In this document: positions 7,946 to 15,475 of the stretch, one piece after another
Position numbering within the stretch: position 1 is the stretch's first letter
Layout of the letters: each line of letters begins with the position of its first letter
Assembly (NCBI GenBank): GCA_002314835.1
Contig: DCHM01000022.1
Coordinates: forward strand, 1 to 35,315
Source of the DNA: Clostridiales bacterium UBA1752
GTDB taxonomy: Bacteria > Bacillota > Clostridia > Oscillospirales > CAG-382
DNA: 35,315 nucleotides
Reading direction: 5' to 3'
Notes under the pieces: generated by a model
The model's database searches: none
What the model was told of the DNA's origin: nothing
The model's input: only the letters and a program-made list of their open reading frames with translations
Position numbers and translations under genes: made by a program

Positions 7946-8164
7946 CTGGCTAAAGACGATGTCATAGAATTTGAAGGCGTGGTAACAGAAGTTCTGCCAA
8001 ACACGGTCTTCAAGGTCACTTTGTCGAATGGGCACGTAGTTACGGCTCACATCTCCGGCAAGATGCGTATGCACTACATTCGCATACTGCCCGGTGATAA
8101 GGTTACGGTCGAGGTTAGTATCTACGACCTGACTCAGGGACGTATCACGTTCCGTTCAAAATAA
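7946..8164 (+). CDS. infA: Translation initiation factor IF-1, CTG start
   Basis: IF-1 is an OB-fold protein that occupies the ribosomal A site during initiation. Reading from CTG gives (M)AKDDVIEFEGVVTEVLPN and exactly 72 residues, the normal family length. It also carries the conserved HISGKMRMHYIRILPGD and ends DLTQGRITFRSK. GAGGAGG lies seven bases before this CTG, an ideal spacing. There is no in-frame ATG, GTG or TTG between the binding site and the conserved N-terminus; an ATT two codons upstream is too close to the binding site. Starting at the downstream GTG at 7979 would remove the first 11 residues. A CTG start is rare. Confidence 0.93.
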   Translation: MAKDDVIEFEGVVTEVLPNTVFKVTLSNGHVVTAHISGKMRMHYIRILPGDKVTVEVSIYDLTQGRITFRSK

Positions 8165-8182
8165 ATCTGCTGTATGCAGATT
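8164..8182 (+). other. Hairpin between infA and rpmJ
   Basis: Immediately after the infA stop, AATCTGC pairs with GCAGATT around a five-base loop (TGTAT). CCGC and a run of T follow from about base 8187. This resembles a weak intrinsic terminator or an mRNA processing or stability element inside the operon. The stem is only seven base pairs and is not GC-rich, so partial attenuation at most is expected. Confidence 0.4.
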
Positions 8183-8213
8183 CCGCTTTTTAAAAATTTT
8201 TGGAGGCAAATAA

Positions 8214-8327
8214 ATGAAAGTAAAACCTTCCGTCAAAAAAATGTGCGATAAGTGCAAGATCATTAAGCGCAAGGGCAAAGTAATGGTCATCTGCGAAAAT
8301 CCTAAGCACAAGCAGAAACAAGGTTAA
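8214..8327 (+). CDS. rpmJ: 50S ribosomal protein L36
   Basis: L36 is the smallest ribosomal protein, here 37 residues, beginning MKVKPSVKKMCDKCKIIKR. The zinc ligands C11, C14, C27 and H32 are all present, so this is the zinc-binding form. TGGAGG lies upstream of the ATG. Its place between infA and rpsM is the conserved order. Short-gene cutoffs easily miss it. Confidence 0.97.
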   Translation: MKVKPSVKKMCDKCKIIKRKGKVMVICENPKHKQKQG

Positions 8328-8340
8328 GAGAGGTGTAAGA

Positions 8341-8715
8341 ATGGCTCGTATTTCAGGTGTTGATTTACCCAACAACAAAAGAGTAGAGATCGGTCTTTGC
8401 TACATCTACGGTATCGGCAGAAGCCGTTCCAATGAGATTCTCGCAAAAACCGGTATCAATCCCGACACCCGTGTTCGTGACCTCACCGAGGACGATATTG
8501 CAAAACTCCGTGAAGTTATCGAAAACGAATACATCGTTGAAGGCGACCTCCGTAGAGACGTTGCTCTCAACATCAAGCGTATGGTCGAAATCGAATGCTA
8601 CCGTGGCAGACGCCACAAGGCAGGTCTCCCTGTCAGAGGTCAGCGTACAAAGACTAACGCACGTACTCGCAAGGGTCCCAAAAAGACTATTGCAAACAAG
8701 AAGAAAGGAGCATAA
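8341..8715 (+). CDS. rpsM: 30S ribosomal protein S13
   Basis: S13 (124 residues) sits at the top of the 30S head and contacts the P-site tRNA and L5. It starts MARISGVDLPNNKRVEIGL and has YIYGIGRSRSNEILAK. The basic C-terminus with YRGRRHKAGLPVRGQRTKTNARTRKG is the family hallmark. GAGAGGTG precedes the ATG. The following rpsK starts only six bases after its stop. Confidence 0.98.
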   Translation: MARISGVDLPNNKRVEIGLCYIYGIGRSRSNEILAKTGINPDTRVRDLTEDDIAKLREVIENEYIVEGDLRRDVALNIKRMVEIECYRGRRHKAGLPVRGQRTKTNARTRKGPKKTIANKKKGA

Positions 8716-8721
8716 CCAGCT

Positions 8722-9117
8722 ATGGCAGGTCAAAAGAAAGTCGTCGTCAAAAAGAGACGCGAACGCAAAAATATCGAAAGCGGTCAAGCTCACATCAGCT
8801 CCAGCTTCAACAATACCATCGTTACCATTACCGACATGGCAGGCAACGCAATTTCGTGGGCATCTGCAGGCGAACTCGGCTACAGAGGCTCTCGTAAGTC
8901 CACTCCTTTTGCAGCACAGATGGCAGCAGAGACTGCAGCAAAGGCTGCTATGGACCACGGCCTCAAGACTGTTGAAGTCTATGTAAAAGGACCCGGTCAA
9001 GGCAGAGAGTCTGCTATCAGAGCTCTCACCGTTGCAGGTCTCAACATCACACTTATTAAAGATTGCACACCGATTCCTCACAACGGCTGCAGACCGCCGA
9101 AGAGAAGACGTGTATAA
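8722..9117 (+). CDS. rpsK: 30S ribosomal protein S11
   Basis: S11 (131 residues) lies on the platform of the 30S subunit near the mRNA exit. Signature segments are AHISSSFNNTIVTITDMAGN, SWASAGELGYRGSRKSTPFA and the C-terminal DCTPIPHNGCRPPKRRRV. Its ribosome-binding site (AAAGGAG) lies inside the last codons of rpsM. Confidence 0.98.
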   Translation: MAGQKKVVVKKRRERKNIESGQAHISSSFNNTIVTITDMAGNAISWASAGELGYRGSRKSTPFAAQMAAETAAKAAMDHGLKTVEVYVKGPGQGRESAIRALTVAGLNITLIKDCTPIPHNGCRPPKRRRV

Positions 9118-9133
9118 TTGTTGGAGGTAAATA

Positions 9134-9766
9134 ATGGCAAGATATACTGGCGCTGCGTGCAGACTTTGCCGCAGAGAAGGCACAAAACTTTTCCTCAAGG
9201 GCGACAGATGCTACAGCGATAAGTGCTCTCTTACCCGCAGAGGCTCCGTTCCCGGTCAGCATGGCCAGGCAGGCGGCAGAAGAAGAGTAAAGGAATACGG
9301 TCTCCAGCTGCGCGAAAAGCAAAAGGCTAAGAGATATTATGGTATTCTGGAAAAGCAGTTTAAGAACTACTTTGTAAAGGCTGATAACAAACCCGGTCAG
9401 ACAGGCGAAAACCTGCTCACAATGATCGAGACCAGACTTGATAATGTAGTTTACCGCATGGGACTTGCAAACAGCCGCAGAGAGGCTCGTCAGCTCGTTT
9501 TCCACGGACATTTCACGGTCAATGGCAAAAAGGTTGATATCCCTTCCGCTCTCGTAAAAGTCGGTGACGTTATCGCCATCGCAGAGAACAGCCGTAAATC
9601 CGAGAAGATTAAATCGCTTATCGAGAATATCGGTGGCAGACCCGTTCCCGCATGGATCAGTGTTGATAATGCAAACGCTACTGCTACTATCGTCGCGCTT
9701 CCTACCAGAGCCGATATCGATTTCCCCTTCGAAGAGCATCTCATCGTCGAGTTGTACTCCAAATAA
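9134..9766 (+). CDS. rpsD: 30S ribosomal protein S4, zinc (C+) form
   Basis: S4 (210 residues) is a primary 16S rRNA binder and, in other bacteria, the translational repressor of the alpha operon. The N-terminus has C9-x2-C12 and C26-x4-C31, the zinc-binding C+ arrangement. Residues 90-155 form the S4 RNA-binding domain (ETRLDNVVYRMGLANSRREA, then GHFTVNGKKVDIPS). Having rpsD inside the operon is typical of Clostridia and many other bacteria; Bacillus places it elsewhere. A 59-base gap precedes rpoA. Confidence 0.98.
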   Translation: MARYTGAACRLCRREGTKLFLKGDRCYSDKCSLTRRGSVPGQHGQAGGRRRVKEYGLQLREKQKAKRYYGILEKQFKNYFVKADNKPGQTGENLLTMIETRLDNVVYRMGLANSRREARQLVFHGHFTVNGKKVDIPSALVKVGDVIAIAENSRKSEKIKSLIENIGGRPVPAWISVDNANATATIVALPTRADIDFPFEEHLIVELYSK

Positions 9767-9825
9767 TAGCATAATTATTGTGATTTATTTGATTACAGCC
9801 GACCAACCAAAAAGGAGGTTATCAA

Positions 9826-10776
9826 ATGATTGAAATCGAAAGACCGAATATAACCACTGCTGAACTGAGTGAAGACGAAAATCACGGTGTCTTTGTAATA
9901 GAACCTCTCGAAAGAGGCTATGGCATCACGCTCGGCAATGCACTCAGACGTGTGCTGCTCAGCTCATTGCCCGGCGTCGCCGCTACTAATATCAAGATTA
10001 ACGGCGTCCTTCACGAGCTCTCTACCGTTCCCGGTGTTACCGAGGACGTCACCGAGATTGTGCTCAATGTAAAAGGCATCATAGCTAAGCTTTATTCTCA
10101 AAAGCCTAAGACCTGTATCATCAACGTGCGTGGCGGCAACGTCACCGCAGGCGATATTCAGGTTGATTCGGATATAGAGATTCTCAATCCTGAACATCAT
10201 ATCGCTACCGTTGACGACGGCACTCCGTTTTATATGGAGATTACCTTTGACCACGGCAGAGGATATGTTTCGAGCGATAAGAATAAGTCGTTAGTCGAAA
10301 ATCCTGTTATCGGCGTTATATACACCGACTCGATTTACACGCCGATCAAGACTGTCAATTACGTAGTTACTCCTACACGTGTAGGCAACGTAACAGACCT
10401 TGACAAGCTGACACTCGATGTTACCACCAACGGTACGATTTCTGCAAAAGAGTCTATCTCTCTTGCGGCAAAGATTCTTACCGAACACCTCAATCTTTTC
10501 GTAGGACTGTCTGCTGACGCCGCTTCAACCGAGATAATGGTTGACCGCGAGGAAAACAAGATGGACAAAGTCCTCGAAATGACTATCGACGAACTGGATT
10601 TGTCGGTCCGTAGCTTTAACTGCTTAAAGCGCGCCGGCATCGATAACGTCGAGAACCTTGTCAATAAGACAGAAGACGAAATGATCAAGGTTCGCAACCT
10701 CGGCAAAAAATCTCTCGAGGAAGTTATTCAGAAGCTCGGCTCTCTCGGCTTGAGCCTGAAAAAGCCCGAAGATTAA
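9826..10776 (+). CDS. rpoA: RNA polymerase subunit alpha
   Basis: The alpha subunit (316 residues) nucleates RNA polymerase assembly. The N-terminal domain (about 1-230) shows PLERGYGITLGNALRRVLLSSLPG, the dimerisation motif. The C-terminal domain (about 245-316) has the helix-hairpin region LDLSVRSFNCLKRAGIDNVE and NLGKKSLEEVIQKL that contacts promoter DNA and activators. AAGGAGG precedes the ATG by a normal distance. The gene is flanked by rpsD and rplQ as in the alpha operon. Confidence 0.98.
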   Translation: MIEIERPNITTAELSEDENHGVFVIEPLERGYGITLGNALRRVLLSSLPGVAATNIKINGVLHELSTVPGVTEDVTEIVLNVKGIIAKLYSQKPKTCIINVRGGNVTAGDIQVDSDIEILNPEHHIATVDDGTPFYMEITFDHGRGYVSSDKNKSLVENPVIGVIYTDSIYTPIKTVNYVVTPTRVGNVTDLDKLTLDVTTNGTISAKESISLAAKILTEHLNLFVGLSADAASTEIMVDREENKMDKVLEMTIDELDLSVRSFNCLKRAGIDNVENLVNKTEDEMIKVRNLGKKSLEEVIQKLGSLGLSLKKPED

Positions 10777-10804
10777 TTTTTAAGTTTAAGGAGGCTTGGC
10801 AAAA

Positions 10805-11356
10805 ATGCCCGGAACAAGAAAGCTCAGAAGACCCACCGATCATAGAATGTCCATGCTCAAGGGTATGGTCACTTACCTGCTCGAAAAGGGTCAAATCGAA
10901 ACCACAGTCACCCGCGCTAAAGAAGTCAGCGCGCTTGCAGATAAAATGATTTCTCTCGGCAAAGAGGATACCCTCGCCGCTAAGAGAAGAGCACTCGCAT
11001 TCCTCAAAAAGGAGAGCGTAGTAGTCAACCTTTTCTCCATCATCGCTCCCAACTACGCCGGCAAAACCGGTGGTTACACCAGAGTCCTCAAGATAGGACC
11101 TCGCCGTGGCGACGGTGCAGAAATGGCTGTCATCCAAATGGTAGATGCAGAGGCTATCTACAAGACCGAGGATACCAAAAAGGCTAAAAAGGCAGCTAAA
11201 CCCGTTGAGGAAGCTCCTAAGGCCGCAGAGGCTCCTGAGGCTGAAGAAGTTAAGGCAGAGGCTCCCGCAACTGAGGAAGCTCCTAAGCCCAAAAAGCCCA
11301 GAACCCGTAAGCCCAAGGCTGACGCTGTTCCTGCTGAAACCGAAGAGAATAAGTAA
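10805..11356 (+). CDS. rplQ: 50S ribosomal protein L17 with long acidic/basic tail
   Basis: The L17 core (about residues 1-118) begins MPGTRKLRRPTDHRMSMLKG and includes TRAKEVSALADKMISLGKED. The family is usually 110-130 residues; this one is 183 because of a low-complexity Ala/Pro/Glu/Lys tail (about 120-183) that includes PKKPRTRKPKAD. The ATG is chosen because AAGGAGG lies ten bases before it. An in-frame TTG nine bases upstream would sit one base after that site. This is the last gene of the operon, followed by a strong terminator. Confidence 0.96.
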   Translation: MPGTRKLRRPTDHRMSMLKGMVTYLLEKGQIETTVTRAKEVSALADKMISLGKEDTLAAKRRALAFLKKESVVVNLFSIIAPNYAGKTGGYTRVLKIGPRRGDGAEMAVIQMVDAEAIYKTEDTKKAKKAAKPVEEAPKAAEAPEAEEVKAEAPATEEAPKPKKPRTRKPKADAVPAETEENK

Positions 11357-11367
11357 TTATTCACGTC

Positions 11368-11400
11368 AAAAAGCGGTCGAAATATTCGACCGCTTTTTTT
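11368..11400. terminator. Bidirectional terminator after rplQ
   Basis: GCGGTCGAA (11373-11381) pairs with TTCGACCGC (11385-11393). A run of seven T follows on the + strand, and a run of five A precedes the stem and acts as the T-tract for the opposite strand. It ends the ribosomal operon and also the convergent ilvE-DUF3810 transcript. Confidence 0.92.
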
Positions 11401-11412
11401 GCGCTTTATTTG

Positions 11413-12582
11413 TTATTTGATTATTCCGAGTGATTTGTAATACGCCACGGTCAGGTCAACCACGAGACCGTAACTGCGGGTGCCCTCTTTTTGACCTTGG
11501 GAGCTGAGGTACGCGCTGTTGACGGTGTCGGTGACTTTTGACGCGGTGCTGTTTTGATATTTGGCGAACATGGCACTGTAGCTGCTCATTTCGCCGCGTA
11601 ATTGAGAACCGTAGTACGAGCTGTAAAAGTCACCATACTTGTCTTTATCGGCCTTGTAGAGCGCGTTGGATAGGTACGTGAGCATGTTCAGATAGCCGGA
11701 ATACTTGATGTACACATCGTCACTTTCCATACAGACCAAAAACGCGACCATGTTTGCCTCGTCCTCGGGTGCTATGCCGTGCTGATGCGCCATCTCGTGC
11801 GCCATCGTGTAGGGGATGACAAAGTCGGGATAATTTACGTTGACGTTTGATTCACCCGTTACAAAAGAGTAAACGCCCGAAATGTGGGTGTAGGTAAACG
11901 GCTCCGACAGAGCTATCGGCTTGGGATTGACCGCATAGCCGGTAATATAATCGGCTCCTTCACAATACGATGCGTAAGCTTGGTTGAGCTTTGAAACCAG
12001 CTCGTCGTAGCTGTACGGCATCAGCGATTCGCCGCCCGTCGCGTAAGTGACGTCCGAGAGCAGAGAATTGATGTTTTGCGCTACGTAAATCGTAGCGTCG
12101 TATAGCTCGTCCGCAGATACTTTTGCTTGCTCGATGCCGATGTTGGTTGCCAGCGAGTTTCTAAAATAGCAGGTGCCGAAGGTCAGCATAAACATCGAAG
12201 CCAATATGCAGAGTATGCATATCAGTACGAGCACGGTTTGATATACGCCTTTTGGAGTATGCTTTTTGCCGTCAACCGCTATTATGCGTATCATTACGGC
12301 TATCAAGAGTATCGGTAGCGATACTACTAACACCTCAAACAGCGAAAAATCAAACCATGACGTAATCTTGGCAAACAGCCATCTCAGCCACGTGCCGGGA
12401 TACCGCGTCCATATTTCGCCAAACGCAGGCACAAACCTCGAAACGAGGTAAACGGCGAGCGAAAAGGCCAGTATAATGTAATGAACTTTTAGCTTTACCG
12501 AGGTAAAGCCTGCCTCTACCAGCTCGGTGCGGGTGTTTTTGAGTTTTTGCTTAAGAGTTAGTTTTTGTTTTGTTTCGTCCAC
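11413..12582 (-). CDS. DUF3810-type membrane protein with HExxH zincin motif
   Basis: This 389-residue protein looks like the DUF3810 family. It has a basic cytosolic start, three predicted membrane helices (about 32-50, 80-99 and 115-136) and a large domain outside the membrane. That domain contains HEMAHQHG near residue 240 followed by EDEANMVAFL, the HExxH plus downstream Glu layout of a gluzincin-type metallopeptidase. The family is assigned as a putative peptidase; no substrate is known to me. The start is GTG, one base after the ilvE stop, with no Shine-Dalgarno match, so translation probably depends on ilvE. Confidence 0.85.
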   Translation of the reverse strand: MDETKQKLTLKQKLKNTRTELVEAGFTSVKLKVHYIILAFSLAVYLVSRFVPAFGEIWTRYPGTWLRWLFAKITSWFDFSLFEVLVVSLPILLIAVMIRIIAVDGKKHTPKGVYQTVLVLICILCILASMFMLTFGTCYFRNSLATNIGIEQAKVSADELYDATIYVAQNINSLLSDVTYATGGESLMPYSYDELVSKLNQAYASYCEGADYITGYAVNPKPIALSEPFTYTHISGVYSFVTGESNVNVNYPDFVIPYTMAHEMAHQHGIAPEDEANMVAFLVCMESDDVYIKYSGYLNMLTYLSNALYKADKDKYGDFYSSYYGSQLRGEMSSYSAMFAKYQNSTASKVTDTVNSAYLSSQGQKEGTRSYGLVVDLTVAYYKSLGIIK

Positions 12583-12583
12583 T

Positions 12584-13651
12584 TTATTTTACAACTTTAG
12601 TCCAGCCAAACGGATCGGGAGTTGTGCCGCGCTGGATGCTCGTGATTTCGTCGTATAGCATCTGAGAGATGGGTCCTATCTCGTTGTTATTGATAGTGAC
12701 GACTTCGCCGTCAATGTCGAGTATGCCGACGGGAGAGATAACTGCCGCCGTGCCGGTACCAAACATCTCTTTGAGAGTGCCGTTTTTGGAGGCTTCTTTA
12801 ATCTCGTCTATAGCAACGCGTCTTTCGTTAACCTTATAGCCCTTGTATTTGAGGTAATTGATAACCGAATCACGGGTTACGCCGGGGAGGATGTTGCCCT
12901 CGAGCATAGGAGTGCAGACCTCGTCGCCGATAACAAAAAATACGTTCATAGCTCCGACTTCGTCGATGTATTTGTGATATACGCCGTCGAGCCACAAAAC
13001 CTGGTGATAGCCTTTTTCGGCAGCCTTCTTTTGACCGATGAGCGAAGCCGCATAGTTGCCTCCGACCTTGGCAAAGCCGGTGCCGCCGCGTACTGCTCTG
13101 ACGTACTCGTCCTCAACGTAAATCTTGACGGGAGCAAGACCGGAGGAGTAATAAGCGGCAGAGGGGGAGAGTATAATGCAGAAAAGGTAAGTATTGGAAG
13201 GATGTACGCCGAGCTTGGCGTCGGTTGCGATGATAAACGGACGGATGTAGAGCGAAGAGCCTTCTGCCTTGGGTATCCATTCCTTCTCAACGTCAACGAG
13301 CGTCTCGATAGCCTGCAGAACGTCTGCATTGTTAACGCGAGGTATGCACATACGGTCGTTGGTGTTATTCATACGCTCGATATTCTTTTCGGGTCTAAAG
13401 AGACGGGTTTCGCCGTTGGGGCCGCAATATGCCTTTAAGCCCTCAAACATCTCCTGGCCGTAATGAAATACCATTGTTGCAGGGGAGAGCGACAAATCGC
13501 CGTAAGGGACTATTCTGGCATCGTGCCAGCCCTTGTCGGGCGCATAATTCATCAAAAACATGTGGTCGGTAAATATCTGACCGAATCCGAGAGCGGTATC
13601 GGCAGTCGGTTTTGCTTTTGGTGTGGTGGTTTTGGTGATAGTAATATTCAT
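12584..13651 (-). CDS. ilvE: Branched-chain amino acid aminotransferase
   Basis: BCAT is a fold-IV PLP enzyme that transfers the amino group between Leu/Ile/Val and 2-oxoglutarate. The 355 residues match the long (type II) bacterial and eukaryotic class. The PLP lysine is K195 in GFAKVGGNYAAS. Other conserved parts are FHYGQEMFEGLKAY, the DEVGAMNVFFV block and EMFGTGTAAVISPVG. AAGGAGATA lies before the ATG. No other ilv or leu genes, and no T-box leader, are next to it; it has its own promoter in a 157-base gap. Confidence 0.96.
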   Translation of the reverse strand: MNITITKTTTPKAKPTADTALGFGQIFTDHMFLMNYAPDKGWHDARIVPYGDLSLSPATMVFHYGQEMFEGLKAYCGPNGETRLFRPEKNIERMNNTNDRMCIPRVNNADVLQAIETLVDVEKEWIPKAEGSSLYIRPFIIATDAKLGVHPSNTYLFCIILSPSAAYYSSGLAPVKIYVEDEYVRAVRGGTGFAKVGGNYAASLIGQKKAAEKGYHQVLWLDGVYHKYIDEVGAMNVFFVIGDEVCTPMLEGNILPGVTRDSVINYLKYKGYKVNERRVAIDEIKEASKNGTLKEMFGTGTAAVISPVGILDIDGEVVTINNNEIGPISQMLYDEITSIQRGTTPDPFGWTKVVK

Positions 13652-13683
13652 TATTTATCTCCTTATCTTATTAAGATTTTATA

Positions 13684-13712
13684 ATTATACTACTATACGC
13701 GGCAAAATGCAA
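13684..13712 (-). promoter_or_regulatory. Sigma-A promoter for ilvE
   Basis: On the minus strand, TTGCAT (13707-13712) and TATAAT (13684-13689) are separated by exactly 17 bases. The -10 box lies 32 bases upstream of the ilvE ATG. This leaves a short leader and no room for a riboswitch or T-box. Confidence 0.75.
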
Positions 13713-13771
13713 CAATAAGTTTGGTATAAATATTTTTACATTGTATTAATATCGAATTAATAATTTGTAGT

Positions 13772-13777
13772 TATAAT
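13772..13777 (+). promoter_or_regulatory. Possible -10 box for the M23 peptidase gene
   Basis: A perfect TATAAT lies 31 bases before the ATG. No good -35 match is found at 16-18 bases upstream. An activator, another sigma factor or simple AT-richness could explain this. Confidence 0.4.
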
Positions 13778-13808
13778 GAAATCAATTATGTAGAAAGGGG
13801 AATATTTT

Positions 13809-15008
13809 ATGCAAAATCGCAGATTGCGGCTAAACACCGTTATATGGATTGCATTGATTTGCGCCACGATTATAATATTTATCCTTTCGACATCGTTTAA
13901 GCAGTCTTTGTCTGATGATACCGTCAGCGACGTTAGCACGGCTCAAGAGCTTAGTTTGCCTGAGGAAATCAGCACCGCATCCGAGAGCTATGAGCCTGAT
14001 ATTCCCGATGAATCCGATGAACCGATAGAGATTAGCTATATTGACACCGAGGCTAACGGCTTTGCATTGTATATTAACGGAGAGTTTGTCGCCGCGTGCA
14101 GAGCACATGAGACCATAGACGACGCGCTCGCTACTCTCTTGGCAAACCGCACGGCACTGTATGACGTAGGCATTATCGAGGATGCACATATAGCTAATGA
14201 TGTTGAGATAAAAGCAGGTCACTATCCCGACGATTGTATAGCCGATTACGATACCTTGCTCGGCTTGCTCGGCGTTTCACACAGCGGAGTGCTTGCCGGT
14301 GACTTGACAGACGTTTACGGATGTGCTTTGGATTCCGAAATTAAGATTGCCACTGTTTCGACTGCGTCTGTTACCGAAACGATAGCCTACGGCACACAAC
14401 GGGTGTTTACCGACGCCATGATTGACGGTGAAACGTCAGTTATCTCGGCAGGTGTCAGCGGCGTACAGGACGCCACGTACAGATATACCGCCATTGACGG
14501 CGAGGTTGTGCAGTCAGACCTTTTGAGCGCTACAGTAGTATCTCCGGCGGTGGACCAAGTGCTCAGCGTCGGCGTACGTTCTACGGCGATGGCAACGGCG
14601 TCTTACAACGGCTTTTTTGACTATCCTACAAAATACGCTACATATATCACTTCAAGCTACGGCATGAGAGAGCTTATGGGCTCGCAGGACGTTCACAGAG
14701 GCATAGACCTCGCGAGATACGGAGCTTCATGCTACGGCGAGGACGTTTATTCATGTGCCGACGGCGTTGTTATCTTTGCTGGTACCAAGGGCGATTACGG
14801 CAGGCTCGTCATCGTTCGCCACACCGATAGCATCACGACATATTACGCACATTTATCCGCAATAAGCGTCGAGGTCGGTGACGTCGTTTCGCAGGGACAA
14901 AAAATCGGCGAAATCGGTTCTACCGGTTTGTCAACGGGACCGCATCTCCACTTGGAGATACGTATTGACGATACGCCCGTTAATCCTTTGAAATTTTTGG
15001 ACTATTGA
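13809..15008 (+). CDS. Membrane-anchored G5 domain M23 peptidase
   Basis: This is a cell-wall endopeptidase of the LytM/M23 family, 399 residues. It has one N-terminal membrane anchor (about 10-27), an acidic Ser/Glu/Asp linker (30-78), a region with ALYINGEFVAACRAHETIDD, and a G5-like domain (about 182-253). The M23 domain occupies about 270-399. By homology to LytM, the zinc ligands are H296 and D300 (HRGID) and H381, with H348 and H379 (HLH) as catalytic histidines; all are present, so it should be active. AAAGGGG precedes the ATG. Function is likely peptide cross-link cleavage outside the membrane. Confidence 0.93.
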   Translation: MQNRRLRLNTVIWIALICATIIIFILSTSFKQSLSDDTVSDVSTAQELSLPEEISTASESYEPDIPDESDEPIEISYIDTEANGFALYINGEFVAACRAHETIDDALATLLANRTALYDVGIIEDAHIANDVEIKAGHYPDDCIADYDTLLGLLGVSHSGVLAGDLTDVYGCALDSEIKIATVSTASVTETIAYGTQRVFTDAMIDGETSVISAGVSGVQDATYRYTAIDGEVVQSDLLSATVVSPAVDQVLSVGVRSTAMATASYNGFFDYPTKYATYITSSYGMRELMGSQDVHRGIDLARYGASCYGEDVYSCADGVVIFAGTKGDYGRLVIVRHTDSITTYYAHLSAISVEVGDVVSQGQKIGEIGSTGLSTGPHLHLEIRIDDTPVNPLKFLDY

Positions 15009-15049
15009 AAAATAGCCCTTAAATAATTTAAAACTACAAGGAGAACATT

Positions 15050-15421
15050 ATGCAAGTCAAATCGTTGTATCCTATCATTGCTTCCGAAAACACTACCGAA
15101 ACCATCGAGTTTTATAAAAATTTAGGCTTTGCCATCAAGCACGACGCCGTTACCAAAATGGGCAGCCACGTATACGTATTGTCCAGCGGCGACCTCGAAA
15201 TCGAAGTTATGGAAGCCGTTAGCGGTGGCCCCGTAACCATTCCCGCCGGTCTGTACGGCTTTAGAATGAACGTTGACGATATCGACGCAGCCGCAGAAGA
15301 ATTAAAGCAAAAAGGCGCAACGATTGTTGCAGGTCCTATCGTAACCACCCTCGGCAAAAATCTGATGCTCAAAGACAATCAGGGCATCAATATCACTCTC
15401 ATTCAGCATATCAAAAAGTAA
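15050..15421 (+). CDS. VOC (glyoxalase/bleomycin resistance) family protein
   Basis: A 123-residue single-domain protein of the vicinal-oxygen-chelate superfamily. It shows the two beta-alpha-beta-beta-beta modules: TTETIEFYKNLGFAIKHD near the start and NVDDIDAAAEELKQKGATIV in the second half, ending NLMLKDNQGINITLIQH. The family covers isomerases, dioxygenases and drug-binding proteins, and the substrate cannot be told from sequence. AAGGAG lies upstream, and the gene is 41 bases after the peptidase gene, perhaps co-transcribed. Confidence 0.85.
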   Translation: MQVKSLYPIIASENTTETIEFYKNLGFAIKHDAVTKMGSHVYVLSSGDLEIEVMEAVSGGPVTIPAGLYGFRMNVDDIDAAAEELKQKGATIVAGPIVTTLGKNLMLKDNQGINITLIQHIKK

Positions 15422-15434
15422 TTTGCAAGCTACT

Positions 15435-15469
15435 AAAAAGGCCTTTGGCATCACGCCAAAGGCCTTTTT
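15435..15469. terminator. Bidirectional terminator between VOC gene and phosphodiesterase
   Basis: A near-perfect inverted repeat of 15 bases (AAAAAGGCCTTTGGC and its complement) surrounds a five-base loop ATCAC. The A and T runs serve both strands. It separates two convergent transcription units. Confidence 0.93.
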
Positions 15470-15475
15470 GATTTG

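Noticed and set aside
10796..10798. TTG as start of rplQ
   Set aside because: It lies one base after the AAGGAGG site; the ATG at 10805 has proper spacing and gives the normal L17 N-terminus.
13652..13808. Possible T-box or riboswitch leader before ilvE
   Set aside because: The promoter leaves only about 25 bases of leader, too short for a T-box, and no such structure is visible.
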